From positions 682,001 through 746,000 of the forward strand of contig NZ_JABEYA020000001.1 in assembly GCF_013074385.2 (NCBI RefSeq): DNA of 64,000 nucleotides, written 5' to 3'. Position 1 is the stretch's first letter. The number at the start of each line of letters is the position of its first letter. Of this stretch, positions 48,751 to 58,360 are shown one piece after another. The notes beneath the pieces are model-generated. The model had not been told where the DNA came from and did no database searches. It saw nothing but the letters and a program-made list of their open reading frames with translations. The translations under genes and the position numbers were made by a program. Source of the stretch: Vibrio ostreicida (GTDB taxonomy: Bacteria > Pseudomonadota > Gammaproteobacteria > Enterobacterales > Vibrionaceae).

Positions 48751-50610
48751 TTACCAATAAAGTGAAAAATGAGCGCTGTACTCAAACGCATCGTCATAGT
48801 TGACCGATGTCCTTACATCGAAGCTTCGATTTGCAAAAAAACGTTGCTCCCATTTGAGATAGTTTTTGTATTGCGCTATATCGTTAATATAATATTGACT
48901 GCCTAATTTTATTGAGGTGACCCAATTCGGAGAGACAGTCCAAACTCCGCCAATTTCGGCGCCACTTAAAGCTCTCGCTTCATGGAACGTGTTGATTTGT
49001 AATTCACCTGTGACGGCCAAGTAGCCGATCAACGCTTCACTCATCCCCAAACTTTGGCCGACAAAGCCGCTTATATAGGTATCTGAACAGTCGTTGCAGG
49101 ATAAGCTTGTCGGTTTGTAACCGGCTGAGAGCCCCCAGGCATAGCGCTGATCTTCAGGTAATCCAGTCTGAGAATAATTGAGATTTACAATCTCAAATAA
49201 GGTCAACTCACGCAGGTGCCAGCGGTCTGTCTGATTGAATCGCACCAACTTGAGATCCAATGTATTGAGCGCCGAGTGAGGCACTCTGGCGGCATTTAAA
49301 TTCAGCAAATCATAGTAATTTGCTCGAAATCGCAGGGTGATCCCTGAACCTAAAGCTTCGTTATACAAAGGGGAAACCTGCACAAGAGCGGTATCTTGCG
49401 CTTGATGCGGGGGGGGGTTGGAGGGTGTTTTCCAGCTGACAGCGCCTGAAGGTAATCCGAACCTTTCACTAAGAAGTAATTTCCGTATTTGGTTTTGATC
49501 CGCTGATAAGCCATCGTTTTTTTGCTCAACAAAAGCGTAGTAGTCGTAAAGTGTGTCGATAATGCGCTTTTTTGATTGGTCGTCATGTGAGTTGAGCAAC
49601 GCTAAGGTTTCCTGATGGGCTGCCGACGCAATGTTGAAAACCGTGTCCTGCTCTAATGCGCTCAGCTGAGAAAATCGGTTATACAACTGCTCTTGGCGAG
49701 ACGCATGGTAGATGACGTCCTCAACATAATGGGTGGTATCAGGCTGATTGAGCATCATGATCACATCATAAGGCATCATCCACAGTTTATTGTTGACGAT
49801 CAGCGGGCGATCTAGGGTGAGTTCGAGTAACCGAGCCAATTGATAGGCGCAGTTTTCCGTAAAAAAATAGTAAGTCATACTGGCGTTTTCGAGTTCCAGC
49901 AGGTGTGCCAACAGAAAGTCGATATCCTGCTGACTTAACTTGAGGCGATACTCCCATAAATCGCGCAGTTCCGATTCATTGTAGGTCAGGCTTTGATGGT
50001 GATACTTTTGGTTGGTGAAATAGCCTTGATAGCCACCCGCTATACCTTTGTAGATATAAGTCAGCTTGTTGTCATCGTCCGGAACACGTGCCCCGTAACT
50101 GAACGTGTTATCCAATAATTCGTGATTGTTATGGCGATTGAATTTGAGTAAGACGTGGCCATACATAGACGCCGGATTGCCAAGGTATCCACTGGCATAA
50201 ACAAGGCTGACACTGTCGGCAGCGAAAGCTTGTTTGAATTGTTGATAGTCGGTGCACTCTACCTGAGGCAATTCTAGATCATCCAATCTTGTCAGCAACC
50301 ATATTCTGCGCGCAGGGAAACGGCATTGAGACTCAGGTTGAGTATAAAAGAGGGAAAGCGTGGCCAGCAATTCTTGGTGAGCATCCTGATGGCCATTTTC
50401 TGCAATGAAAAAGTGCTCACTATTGATTGCGCTCTTTTTTCCGAATAGCCCTGATTGGTAGTGCAGCAGAGTCAGCCAAATCTTGTCGTTTGATAGCGTC
50501 AGTGCGTCTGCATTGGTCATCAGTGTAGTGGGAACGTTAGCCTGACTGTGGGCAGAAAACAGGCTGCCTAGCAGTAGGCTCAAACAAACAAGCAATGACT
50601 TTATAAGCAC
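48751..50610 (-). CDS. DUF4105 envelope protein with predicted C-terminal barrel
   Basis: This 619-residue protein has a signal peptide (about 1-25). The DUF4105 domain (about 120-290) carries MYGHVLLKF and TENCAYQLA, giving the His and Cys of a permuted NlpC/P60-like cysteine-hydrolase fold. The C-terminal 250 residues have alternating strands and end in ...HFSLYW, as outer-membrane barrels do. It may cut a lipid or peptide at the outer membrane. GTG is the start and its Shine-Dalgarno is weak. It is paired with DUF3015. Confidence 0.75.
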   Translation of the reverse strand: MLIKSLLVCLSLLLGSLFSAHSQANVPTTLMTNADALTLSNDKIWLTLLHYQSGLFGKKSAINSEHFFIAENGHQDAHQELLATLSLFYTQPESQCRFPARRIWLLTRLDDLELPQVECTDYQQFKQAFAADSVSLVYASGYLGNPASMYGHVLLKFNRHNNHELLDNTFSYGARVPDDDNKLTYIYKGIAGGYQGYFTNQKYHHQSLTYNESELRDLWEYRLKLSQQDIDFLLAHLLELENASMTYYFFTENCAYQLARLLELTLDRPLIVNNKLWMMPYDVIMMLNQPDTTHYVEDVIYHASRQEQLYNRFSQLSALEQDTVFNIASAAHQETLALLNSHDDQSKKRIIDTLYDYYAFVEQKNDGLSADQNQIRKLLLSERFGLPSGAVSWKTPSNPPPHQAQDTALVQVSPLYNEALGSGITLRFRANYYDLLNLNAARVPHSALNTLDLKLVRFNQTDRWHLRELTLFEIVNLNYSQTGLPEDQRYAWGLSAGYKPTSLSCNDCSDTYISGFVGQSLGMSEALIGYLAVTGELQINTFHEARALSGAEIGGVWTVSPNWVTSIKLGSQYYINDIAQYKNYLKWEQRFFANRSFDVRTSVNYDDAFEYSAHFSLYW

Positions 50611-50978
50611 AAGTTATGTATCACAAGTAAGACAAGGGTGTGATTGTACAGAAGTGTTGTTAATATATTCAACAATTAAATATATTAATTATGCATTTAT
50701 AATCCCACAAATATTATATTTAATTGTTGACTTTTATATCGGTGTTATATTTTTATGTTTATTTTGGTCGTTTTTTAATCGTTAAATGTTGGTGTTTTAT
50801 TTTTTGAGGTTTTATTCGTGGTTTTTATGCGCTCGATTGAATTGTCTAAGATAAGGGCGGTGAGGGGGCGCTGAATGGAAGCCGGCATTGTTGGCTTCCA
50901 TTCATGAGGTCGATGACGCTATTGCCCTTTTTGAGAAACAAGCACGTTTGGTCGTGCTTGTTGTGGTAGAGGCATGAA
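50611..50978. other. Very AT-rich intergenic region with two hairpins
   Basis: Bases 50640-50830 are strongly AT-rich and probably hold the promoter of the DUF4105 gene and may bind a nucleoid protein. An 11-bp inverted repeat (GAATGGAAGCC/GGCTTCCATTC, 50873-50903) follows, then the terminator of the tRNA-synthetase gene. No gene is seen. Confidence 0.45.
50937..50962 (-). terminator. Terminator of the short MetRS gene
   Basis: AACAAGCACG and CGTGCTTGTT with a 6-base loop. On the minus strand it is followed by TTTCTCAAAAA, so the T-run is short. Confidence 0.65.
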
Positions 50979-52484
50979 CTAGACGCGTTGGAAGTGGCTG
51001 TTTGCGGATGTGACGTGGATAGGTCTTAATGACAATTGATGGTCATTCAATAGGGAAGACTCGCTTTCTTGTAATTCCGTGAGGACCCGCTGAGCAAGCT
51101 GGGGGGTGATTGGCGCGTACAGAAAACTGATCTCACGTAAAATGTTACTCACCACAAAACAGGTGCTTTGCACGTGCGCTTTTGTTTGACCTTGTTTGAT
51201 AGCCCAAGGTGCTCTTTCATGAAAAAATCGATTCAGTGTTGTTAAGGTGTTTTGCAAGGTTAGGGTTGCCTGATACAAGTCATGCTGCGAGTAACTGTCA
51301 ATGACGTGCCGCAGCTGTCGTTCACAGTCGCTGACGATGGCGAGACAAGCGTCATCTAAGCACGGCTGCACTTCGCGGCTGAGTACGCCATCAAAGTTTG
51401 TAAGAATCAAGGTATGATTGCGTTTGACCAAATTGGCAAAATTATTCACCAAATCGGCATTAATGAGTTCGCTAAGTTCATCCAGCGCGAGGTTACCATC
51501 TCGATATAAGGGTTTTTGCCTCACTAAAGCGTACCTTAGGCCGTCTGTTGACAGGGCGTTGCTAAATTGACATGGGTGTGAGGTGGTTTGAGGAATCGAT
51601 TTGGATATTTTATGGCCCTCTATTGTCCACCAACCATGGACGATAAGCTGGTTCGGTAAGGGGAGATCGAGTGCAAGTAAAAAGGCTGGCCAGTACAGCG
51701 CATGAAACTTAAAAATATCCTTGCCCAATATATGTCGAGTACGCGCGATGTCGACTGGCGAATGCCCTGCTTGTTGTATTGCCGTAATATAGCTGAAAAG
51801 AGCGTCAATCCACACATAGATAGTATGGCTTGGGTCACCCGGAACCGCGACGCCCCAATCCGTATTTATTCTGGAGATCGAGAGGTCATCAAGAGGTCCT
51901 TCTTCCAATTGACGGATGATCGCCTGCTGAAAATGATTCGGGGTAATGGCGTTGGGGTTTGATTGATAAAACGCCAACAGAGCGCGTCTATATTTGTCGA
52001 GTCTGAACAAGTAGGTCTCTTCTTCTACGCTTTGAACCGCTTGTTTGTGTGTTGGGCAATGTGTTTCGTCGACCAGTTCGTGTTTCGAATAAAATTGCTC
52101 GCAACCGAGGCAATAGTCACCGCGATAAGTCCCTAGGTAGATGTCGTCATTGGCCTGAAGTTGTTGCCAGATCGTTTGGATATAGTGCTTATGTGTGCTT
52201 TGTGTTGTCCGTACAAATATGTCGGGTTCTATATTGATCTCAGGCCAGAGAGCTGAGAAGGATGCGGATTTCTGGTCGATAAACTGATGGATGTTTTCGC
52301 CTGCTTTCTCGGCCGTCTGAGCAATTTTTTGGCCGTGCTCATCCGTTCCGGTAATGAAGAAACTGTCCTGACCAGAAAGCTGAGTGAAACGATGAAAGAT
52401 ATCAGCGACAATGCCACTGTAAGCGTGGCCAAGGTGCGGTTCGCCGTTTGCGTAAAAGATAGGGGTGGTAATAAATGACGTCAT
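50979..52484 (-). CDS. Short second methionyl-tRNA synthetase (MetRS2-like)
   Basis: This 501-residue class-I synthetase has HLGHAYS (HIGH), GTDEHGQKI, a single zinc knuckle (CLGC and CPTHKQ), EEETYLFRLDKY and HKISKS (KMSKS). It lacks the C-terminal tRNA-binding domain of the roughly 680-residue gammaproteobacterial MetG and has the knuckle style of the Bacillus/Thermus type. It is therefore probably an extra, transferred copy, as in MetRS2 proteins that resist synthetase inhibitors. GGAG precedes the ATG. Confidence 0.82.
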   Translation of the reverse strand: MTSFITTPIFYANGEPHLGHAYSGIVADIFHRFTQLSGQDSFFITGTDEHGQKIAQTAEKAGENIHQFIDQKSASFSALWPEINIEPDIFVRTTQSTHKHYIQTIWQQLQANDDIYLGTYRGDYCLGCEQFYSKHELVDETHCPTHKQAVQSVEEETYLFRLDKYRRALLAFYQSNPNAITPNHFQQAIIRQLEEGPLDDLSISRINTDWGVAVPGDPSHTIYVWIDALFSYITAIQQAGHSPVDIARTRHILGKDIFKFHALYWPAFLLALDLPLPNQLIVHGWWTIEGHKISKSIPQTTSHPCQFSNALSTDGLRYALVRQKPLYRDGNLALDELSELINADLVNNFANLVKRNHTLILTNFDGVLSREVQPCLDDACLAIVSDCERQLRHVIDSYSQHDLYQATLTLQNTLTTLNRFFHERAPWAIKQGQTKAHVQSTCFVVSNILREISFLYAPITPQLAQRVLTELQESESSLLNDHQLSLRPIHVTSANSHFQRV

Positions 52485-52871
52485 ATCGAGTGCTCCAGTG
52501 TGGATGTTGCATTAACTGGAAATCGAAGTCATCAGTAAGGGGATGTATTCATCATTCCAGCAGAGAGTCGTTGGAATGATGTTGCGTTGGACTTTTTTAG
52601 AGCAAGCAAACCATCCCTCTCAGCATTCGCTGTGAAGGCATAGTCATCATTGAGATTTGGTTCAAATATATTTCGCTCATAAATCTAAGCTATCAGATAA
52701 TCTTTTGTTCCACAACCACTTGCAGTGCGGCGTACAGTCGCCTTTAACCACTTATTGCGTTCTTGTCTTTGGCCCAGTGACACAATGAAAGTGGTGACTT
52801 TTCAGTTCAACCTGCTTGATTGAGGTGATAAACTGTCGATCTATTCGATCGAGTGATTAACAGGACTTACA
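52485..52871. other. Divergent intergenic region with a leader hairpin
   Basis: These 387 bases lie between the MetRS2-like gene (minus) and DUF2999 (plus). A 12-bp near-perfect stem (CATCATTCCAGC/GTTGGAATGATG, 52550-52581) would lie in the leader of the synthetase mRNA. It has no T-run or T-box features. Promoters are not clear. Confidence 0.4.
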
Positions 52872-53123
52872 ATGAATCCGATTATTGCCATGCTAAGAGA
52901 AAACAACATCAGTGATGAGCAAATCAACGAGATTTTTCAAACTTTGACCCAAAACCCACTGGCGGCGATGGGGACCATCAGTCAGCTGGGTTTACCTCAA
53001 GACAAGCTGCAAATGTTGATGGGGCAAGTGATGCAAAATCCTGCTTTGATCAAAGAAGCGGTGGAGGAGCTGGGGCTGGATTTCACTAAGGTAGAACAAG
53101 CCAAAGAGAAGCTCAATAAGTAA
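52872..53123 (+). CDS. DUF2999 protein
   Basis: This 83-residue soluble helical protein begins MNPIIAMLRENNIS, contains LTQNPLAAMG and MQNPALIKEA, and matches DUF2999, a small family mainly seen in vibrios. CAGGA precedes the start. Function unknown. Confidence 0.8.
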   Translation: MNPIIAMLRENNISDEQINEIFQTLTQNPLAAMGTISQLGLPQDKLQMLMGQVMQNPALIKEAVEELGLDFTKVEQAKEKLNK

Positions 53124-53160
53124 ACGCCATGGTGAATGATGGCTAAATACATGATGGTAC

Positions 53161-53188
53161 ACGCAGTGCTGCCTATTGAGCACTGCGT
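53161..53188. other. Perfect 10-bp hairpin after DUF2999
   Basis: ACGCAGTGCT and AGCACTGCGT with an 8-base loop, without a T-run. It sits between convergent genes and may protect or end both mRNAs. Confidence 0.4.
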
Positions 53189-53270
53189 CAGCGTCATTAA
53201 GCGTTATGGAGGCTTGTGAACACTCTATACTGTTTAGATTGGCGTTAATTCAATTTTGAACGTTTGACAC

Positions 53271-53768
53271 TTATTTGGCGTTAAGGCTTTTCTGTTGAGG
53301 ACGGCTAAGGCGATAAATCACCTCTGAGTGTTGAGGGTAAGCCTCTAATAACGTTTCTTGGCTAAAGAGTTCAAAGTCTTCAAAAGTAAAGCCGGGTGAG
53401 ACCATGCACCCAACCAGTGAAAACCCTTGTCCATTCATCTCGGAACCAAAAATACATCCTTTAGGCACCAAAATCTGAGGTTTCTCCCCTGCGGCGATAT
53501 TAAGGCCCAACTGAGCGGTAGTGAGTTGACCGTATTCATCAATCATAGAGATGGTTAATGATTCTCCAGCGTGGAAGTACCACATTTCATCAGCGGTTAA
53601 ACGGTGAAAATGCGACACTTCACCGCGACGTAAGAGAAAATAGATACTGCTCCAGAGTGATCGTGTTTCATCGAAGGACTCCTGAGAGCCATAGCTTGCA
53701 CGGTAATACCCACCTTCAATATGTGGCTCCAGTGCTAAATGTTGTATAAGTTCATCGGCGCTTTGCAT
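53271..53768 (-). CDS. Cupin family protein (DUF985)
   Basis: This 165-residue cupin shows HIEGGYYR (17-24), SSIYFLL, SHFHRLTADEMWYFHAGE (metal-binding His/Glu set), LVPKGCIFGS and LVGCMVSPGFTFEDFE, the signature of the DUF985/Cupin_5 family. It is cytoplasmic, with unknown substrate. It is convergent with DUF2999. Confidence 0.85.
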   Translation of the reverse strand: MQSADELIQHLALEPHIEGGYYRASYGSQESFDETRSLWSSIYFLLRRGEVSHFHRLTADEMWYFHAGESLTISMIDEYGQLTTAQLGLNIAAGEKPQILVPKGCIFGSEMNGQGFSLVGCMVSPGFTFEDFELFSQETLLEAYPQHSEVIYRLSRPQQKSLNAK

Positions 53769-54163
53769 GCGTTACGTTATCCTTTGAGTCAGTGACCTTG
53801 TTGATAGGTGGCGAGAAAGCAGTCAGTGGCCCTCTTTACCTGTGAGAACAACATCCTGTCTGTGATCGTGCGTTCGGATGATGGCCGTTTGCCAATATGC
53901 CACTAGGCACTCATCTTGGCAATCTGCTAGATTGAGAGGATTGTTGTTTTGGCGCCTTACGTGTTCTTTCTATTCAGAGTTAGCTGCAACACCTTGCCAC
54001 GGTTCAAATTTGTAACATTACCCACTGGCGTTTTGGCGGATAGTCGTTAGTTTAACGGATGCGGTGCGTTGCTATGAACGTATTGAGGGTGGGTATCGGT
54101 TCGGAACCAAGCCACCGTAAATCCGCACAACAAGCGGGCAGTCCAATAACTAGGAGAGACATC
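53769..54163. other. Intergenic region before DUF302 gene
   Basis: These 395 bases separate divergent genes. No reliable gene, promoter or repeat was recognised. The DUF302 frame can be extended into it, but without a ribosome site. Confidence 0.35.
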
Positions 54164-54616
54164 ATGTTCAAAGGCGCTATGCTAGGTGCTGCTTTATTCG
54201 CGACCTCTTTATCTGCAGCTGAAGTGGAAAGTGTTGTCAAATATGAGAGCCAATTTTCGGTGCAGGAAACGGCCGACCGATTTGAAGCATTGGCGAAGAA
54301 AAAGGGGTTGACGTTGTTTGCACGTATTGATCATCAAGCGAATGCTGAATCAGTAGGGCTGACGTTAAGGCCCACTCAATTAGTGATTTTTGGCAACCCA
54401 AAAGTTGGGACGCCTCTAATGCAATGTAAGCAGGAGGTTGCTATTGACTTACCACAGAAAATGCTGATTTCTGAGGACAGTAAACAGGCTGTGTGGATTT
54501 CGTACAATAACCCTGAAGCACTTAAACAGCGCCACCATATCGAAGGGTGCGATACGTTAGTCGGTAAAATATCCAATATTTTGCGTGGGCTGGCTCAGGC
54601 AAGCGCCCAAGAGTAA
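54164..54616 (+). CDS. DUF302 periplasmic protein
   Basis: This 150-residue protein has a signal peptide (MFKGAMLGAALFATSLSA). The DUF302 core is VQETADRFEALAKKKGLTLFARIDH, seen in parts, with PTQLVIFGNPKVGTPLM, and a pair of Cys (QCKQEV, EGCDTL). AGGAGA lies before this ATG; the frame from 54059 is longer but unsupported. DUF302 proteins are periplasmic and of unknown role, sometimes tied to redox or metal stress. Confidence 0.85.
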   Translation: MFKGAMLGAALFATSLSAAEVESVVKYESQFSVQETADRFEALAKKKGLTLFARIDHQANAESVGLTLRPTQLVIFGNPKVGTPLMQCKQEVAIDLPQKMLISEDSKQAVWISYNNPEALKQRHHIEGCDTLVGKISNILRGLAQASAQE

Positions 54617-54635
54617 TCCTGTTCAGTGATTCGGT

Positions 54636-54679
54636 ATGGCTCCAACTTAAACCGTGACCAATGCTTAAATTGGAGCCAT
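54636..54679. other. Inverted repeat after DUF302 gene
   Basis: ATGGCTCCAA and TTGGAGCCAT form a 10-bp stem with a 24-base loop. A possible 3' end structure, not a canonical terminator. Confidence 0.35.
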
Positions 54680-54822
54680 GCTTGAGAGTGTCTGTTTGGC
54701 TAAATTCACACCTTAACATCCCTTTGAGTTGATTTCCTGAAACACGGCAAAAGATTCCCCTCGTCCATATCGAACTGGCGTATGATAGAGCCGATTAGTG
54801 TCTGGGTTTTGGGGAGGATGAA

Positions 54823-55656
54823 ATGTTAGTAGAACGTTGGTTAGAGCTTGAAGGGGATGCACTGTACTGTTTATCAACACCAATCAATAAAGGGCAGGAA
54901 ACGCTGGTTCTTATTCACGGATTAGGCGACTCACACCTGTGCTTCGCAGATGCGATTGATTGGCTACCCAACTATAACCTTATTATGTTTGATCTTTGCG
55001 GTTATGGATACTCACCAGCGTCAATGAGTTCTGATGATACTCGATATCAAGCGCAGCGAATATTAGCAGCACTTGATTCGATGAGTATTCAACAATGCTT
55101 TGTGCTTGGCCATTCATGGGGTGCGGATACCGCGACCTTAGCGTGTGAGTTGGATACCCGCGGTATCGTGCAGGGCTTGATCAATGTCGAAGGTGGCCTG
55201 CATAAACAAAACATTATATTGTCGCAAATTATTGCGCAGCATTATTCGAATCTCAATGAACAACAGTTTTCTGATTGGGTCAAGGGAGAAGGTTTTGCTC
55301 ATCAGTTCTCTTTACTCTGGTCTCATGGTGCCGGAGTGGAATACTTGTGTGCCGTTCGCCGTTGTAAACCGAGCGTTCTGGGCAAGACAGCCACAGAAAT
55401 TTACGCTCAGCACCAAACGTGTGATGAACGCGGTGTCGTGGAGTGGGGGAGAATTTATGAGGATCTGTCGCTACCAAAAATCTATTTCTGGGGAACAAGA
55501 AGCCTAGAAGGTTGTGATATGGCCATTGAATTTATCAAGACAATCAATAATGTCTCATTTGAGGGGGCTCACCATTGGGTACAGAGCATACCATCGATAT
55601 TTTATCCGCAAGTGGATCGCTTTATTCAGCGTGTCAGAATGGTGAGAAGTGCTTAG
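54823..55656 (+). CDS. Alpha/beta hydrolase
   Basis: This 277-residue cytoplasmic alpha/beta-fold hydrolase has an oxyanion-side LIHGLGDSH (30-38), the nucleophile elbow GHSWGAD (Ser98) and a C-terminal EGAHHWV histidine. GGGAGG sits 5 bases before the ATG. The substrate is unknown. It stands alone. Confidence 0.82.
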   Translation: MLVERWLELEGDALYCLSTPINKGQETLVLIHGLGDSHLCFADAIDWLPNYNLIMFDLCGYGYSPASMSSDDTRYQAQRILAALDSMSIQQCFVLGHSWGADTATLACELDTRGIVQGLINVEGGLHKQNIILSQIIAQHYSNLNEQQFSDWVKGEGFAHQFSLLWSHGAGVEYLCAVRRCKPSVLGKTATEIYAQHQTCDERGVVEWGRIYEDLSLPKIYFWGTRSLEGCDMAIEFIKTINNVSFEGAHHWVQSIPSIFYPQVDRFIQRVRMVRSA

Positions 55657-55832
55657 GTTAACATATTGACAAGCAAAGAGAGACATGGTGATAAAATTGG
55701 ATTTTTATGATTAATCCCATCAAATTATTTGAATGTGTCTTTTATAAATGTAACAATTTACCATTAGAGCAGTAGGTAAGATTTTTTTATAGACTGATGA
55801 TTAACGAGAATAAAAATCATAGAGGAATGACA

Positions 55833-56189
55833 ATGCAGTGGTATTTGACGGTAATAAAGAAGTATGCTGTGGTGGATGGTAGAGCAAGGCGAAAAGAATA
55901 TTGGATGTTTGTTTTATTCAACATTATTTTCTTTTTTCTTCTCACTATGATAGATCTCATGGTTGGCACCTTGGTGTTAAGTTCAATTTACAGCTTAGCA
56001 ATGTTGGTTCCTAATTTGACCAGCGCAGTGCGTCGTTTACATGATACTGGTCGAAGTGGCTGGTGGTTACTAGCGACCATGGTTCCGTTTTTAGGCTTAG
56101 TTGTGGTTTACTTCATGGTTTGTGATAGTGACCCGAAAGATAACCAGTATGGTTGTGATCCTAAAGAGCTGGAACGCCTCTCCGCATAA
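55833..56189 (+). CDS. DUF805 inner-membrane protein
   Basis: This 118-residue protein shows MQWYLTVIKKYAVVDGRARRKEYWMF, in part the typical DUF805 opening, three to four helices, and AVRRLHDTGRSGWW. AGAGGA is 6 bases ahead of the ATG at 55833, so the upstream ATGs are not used. Function unknown. Confidence 0.85.
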   Translation: MQWYLTVIKKYAVVDGRARRKEYWMFVLFNIIFFFLLTMIDLMVGTLVLSSIYSLAMLVPNLTSAVRRLHDTGRSGWWLLATMVPFLGLVVVYFMVCDSDPKDNQYGCDPKELERLSA

Positions 56190-56591
56190 TGTCACTTGGG
56201 GCACTTGTCCTTTTATGTCATCGGGTGATATAGAAGGGTGCCCCTATATTCACTGAACATAGCGTCTTGTATTATTAGGCATGTTTTAAGCCATTTGGTT
56301 GCGGCGTAAAGGGCACCTGCCTCTGTGTAAATTAAATACATCACTTAGTCTACCGGGTGGGTGGACTTTTATTTGGGATCAAATTAAAAACAAAAGTACA
56401 TTATCTTTACGCCTTAAGTAATTAAAGATAGACACTCTTACCTTTTTTTAACGTACTGCCTTTGATATTTTCATTGAACACTCGGCCTTTATTTAATGAC
56501 AATATTAACACTTGCGATCTAAGCAGCTAGACGATCCCTAATCGCTGCGTGTTATTTGGCGTATGGAATATGGAATATGGAATAAATTTTA
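56190..56591. other. Intergenic region with hairpin and 7-bp tandem repeat
   Basis: These 402 bases hold a GGGGCAC/GTGCCCC pair spanning 56198-56244 behind the DUF805 gene, AT-rich sequence, and three TATGGAA units at 56562-56582 just before the next start. No gene. Confidence 0.45.
56562..56582 (+). repeat. TATGGAA x3 tandem repeat at a ribosome site
   Basis: Three perfect 7-base units end 9 bases before the ATG at 56592. Each carries GGA, which is the only Shine-Dalgarno-like sequence there, so copy number could influence initiation. Confidence 0.7.
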
Positions 56592-57311
56592 ATGACAAAG
56601 TTATTTTTAATGCCAGCTAGCCTGTTAGTGCTATTGAGTTTATCTGGCTGTTCTTCAATCAGCGAAGAAGAATGCGTTCTTGGCGACTGGTATCAGATTG
56701 GCCTTAGTGATGGACAGCAAGGAAAGAGAAACAGTCTGGCACTCTACAGCAAAGACTGCGCTAAATATAATGTTGGTGTGGATAGTTCAAGCTATTCTCA
56801 AGGTCGTCTTCAAGGGTTGACGTCATATTGTACTTATGAAAATGGTATTTTGGTTGGCAAAGCCCGAGTTGCCTATCATAAGGTTTGCCCAGCTGACTTA
56901 TCTAAAGACTTCTTAGCGGGTTATACGCCGAACTTCAATTTGGAGCAAGCCAAATACAGAGTCGTAGCGCTCAAAAATAATCGACATAATTATACTACTC
57001 GGTTAGCGGAGAAAAACATCTCGGTCTCGGAACGTCAGCAGTTAGAGCTAGATTTGGCTTCATCCAAATCAGCGCTTGAATCAGCAGAAAGTGAGTTGGC
57101 TCGATATCAGGTTGAGTGGGCACTGGCCAAATTACAACGAGAAATGGGGCAAATCAATACTGAGCTTGCCCAACCCGGCGCTTCAGGGTTGCACAAGGCG
57201 CAGTTAAATCGTCGGCTTGCGACACTAAATAGTCAGCGTACTTATTATGAAACCCTGCTACAAACGGGTAATACAATAAAAAGCATAAACAACATTTTCG
57301 ACATGTTTTAG
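56592..57311 (+). CDS. DUF2799 lipoprotein
   Basis: This 239-residue protein has a lipobox LSGC near residue 20. The DUF2799 core is DWYQIGLSDGQQG and VDSSSYSQGRLQGLTSYC, followed by a coiled-coil-prone stretch (about 110-225, heptads of Leu/Ala with Gln/Glu). It is likely anchored in the outer membrane facing the periplasm. Function unknown. Confidence 0.85.
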   Translation: MTKLFLMPASLLVLLSLSGCSSISEEECVLGDWYQIGLSDGQQGKRNSLALYSKDCAKYNVGVDSSSYSQGRLQGLTSYCTYENGILVGKARVAYHKVCPADLSKDFLAGYTPNFNLEQAKYRVVALKNNRHNYTTRLAEKNISVSERQQLELDLASSKSALESAESELARYQVEWALAKLQREMGQINTELAQPGASGLHKAQLNRRLATLNSQRTYYETLLQTGNTIKSINNIFDMF

Positions 57312-57405
57312 AGATCAAAAGGACAGATTTTGAGGCGGTATCGTTCGCTGTGAGTTTATTGTAGGATATTGAGAGCAATGATAAAACGCGTAGCTAGAGG
57401 AATGT

Positions 57406-58290
57406 ATGCCGATTCAAATAGAGGTCTTTTTGGTCAATGCTTTTACGGCCAACGGTACTGGCGGCAATCCGGCGGGCGTGGTGTTCGATGCGGAGAGTTT
57501 GTCTGAACAGCAAAAACTCGACATTGCTCAAGCGGTCGGTTACTCGGAGACAGCGTTTGTATCGTGGGATGGACGGGCTGAATTTGAGGTGTCCTTTTTC
57601 ACGGTTACAGAGGAAGTAGATTTTTGCGGCCACGCAACGTTGGCCGTTTTTGCAACCTTGTATGAAACTGGCCAGATCAACGCTGGAGAGTATTGGCAAA
57701 AAACCAAAGCAGGAAGATTGTCAGTTGTGATAGAGCCCACTGGGCAGGTCATTATGGGGCAAGCCTTACCCAAGAAACTTGCCGGGTTCTCCGGGCGTGA
57801 TGTGGCACCTCTTCTCGGTATCGATGATTCGGTGATCGCTAGCACTGGCTTACCTGTCGAGGTAATTTCAACGGGCTTAGCCGATGTGATCATTCCAGTC
57901 AAAAAAGGGTATCTAGATAAACTAAAACCCAATCATACGGCTATATCTGCTTTTTGTGAGGCGCATCAGGTGGTCGGCTTTCATGTCTTTGAGCTTGGTA
58001 CTGCGGAGACTTCTGTTAGTGCGCGTTGTCGCAATTTTGCCCCCTTATTTGGGATTGATGAAGAATCGGCAACAGGGAGCTCGAATGGGGCTCTGGCGTG
58101 CTATTTGACCGAGCACTGCCCCTCTGATGAACCGAGTCACTATCTTTTTGAGCAAGGTAAAGCAATGAATGCCACGTCGATGATATCAGCCTCGGTATCT
58201 ACCCAAAAAGATCAGGTTGTGAGTGTGAGAGTCGGCGGGTTTGCTCGTAGTATTGGTCGCTTGACTTTTGATTTGTCACCCACCGCTTGA
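57406..58290 (+). CDS. PhzF-family isomerase/epimerase-like protein (second copy)
   Basis: This 294-residue protein has FLVNAFTANGTGGNPAG, SETAF with Glu48, DFCGHATLAVF and ATGSSNGALACYL. It shares the fold and key Glu with the gene at 5.1 kb but is only distantly similar. AGAGGA precedes the ATG. The substrate is unknown. Confidence 0.85.
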   Translation: MPIQIEVFLVNAFTANGTGGNPAGVVFDAESLSEQQKLDIAQAVGYSETAFVSWDGRAEFEVSFFTVTEEVDFCGHATLAVFATLYETGQINAGEYWQKTKAGRLSVVIEPTGQVIMGQALPKKLAGFSGRDVAPLLGIDDSVIASTGLPVEVISTGLADVIIPVKKGYLDKLKPNHTAISAFCEAHQVVGFHVFELGTAETSVSARCRNFAPLFGIDEESATGSSNGALACYLTEHCPSDEPSHYLFEQGKAMNATSMISASVSTQKDQVVSVRVGGFARSIGRLTFDLSPTA

Positions 58291-58360
58291 GTCAGTGATA
58301 AGGGGTGAGCCTTCTCTCTTCCTTTGCAAGTCATAGGCGTCTTCATAGTAACGATTGGGG

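Noticed and set aside
50640..50830. AT-rich stretch as replication origin or attachment site
   Set aside because: No DnaA boxes, iterons, integrase or flanking direct repeats were seen; a promoter region is simpler.
52485..52600. T-box or other riboswitch in front of the MetRS2-like gene
   Set aside because: The hairpin has no T-box bulge or antiterminator features and no following T-run; T-boxes are rare outside Gram-positives.
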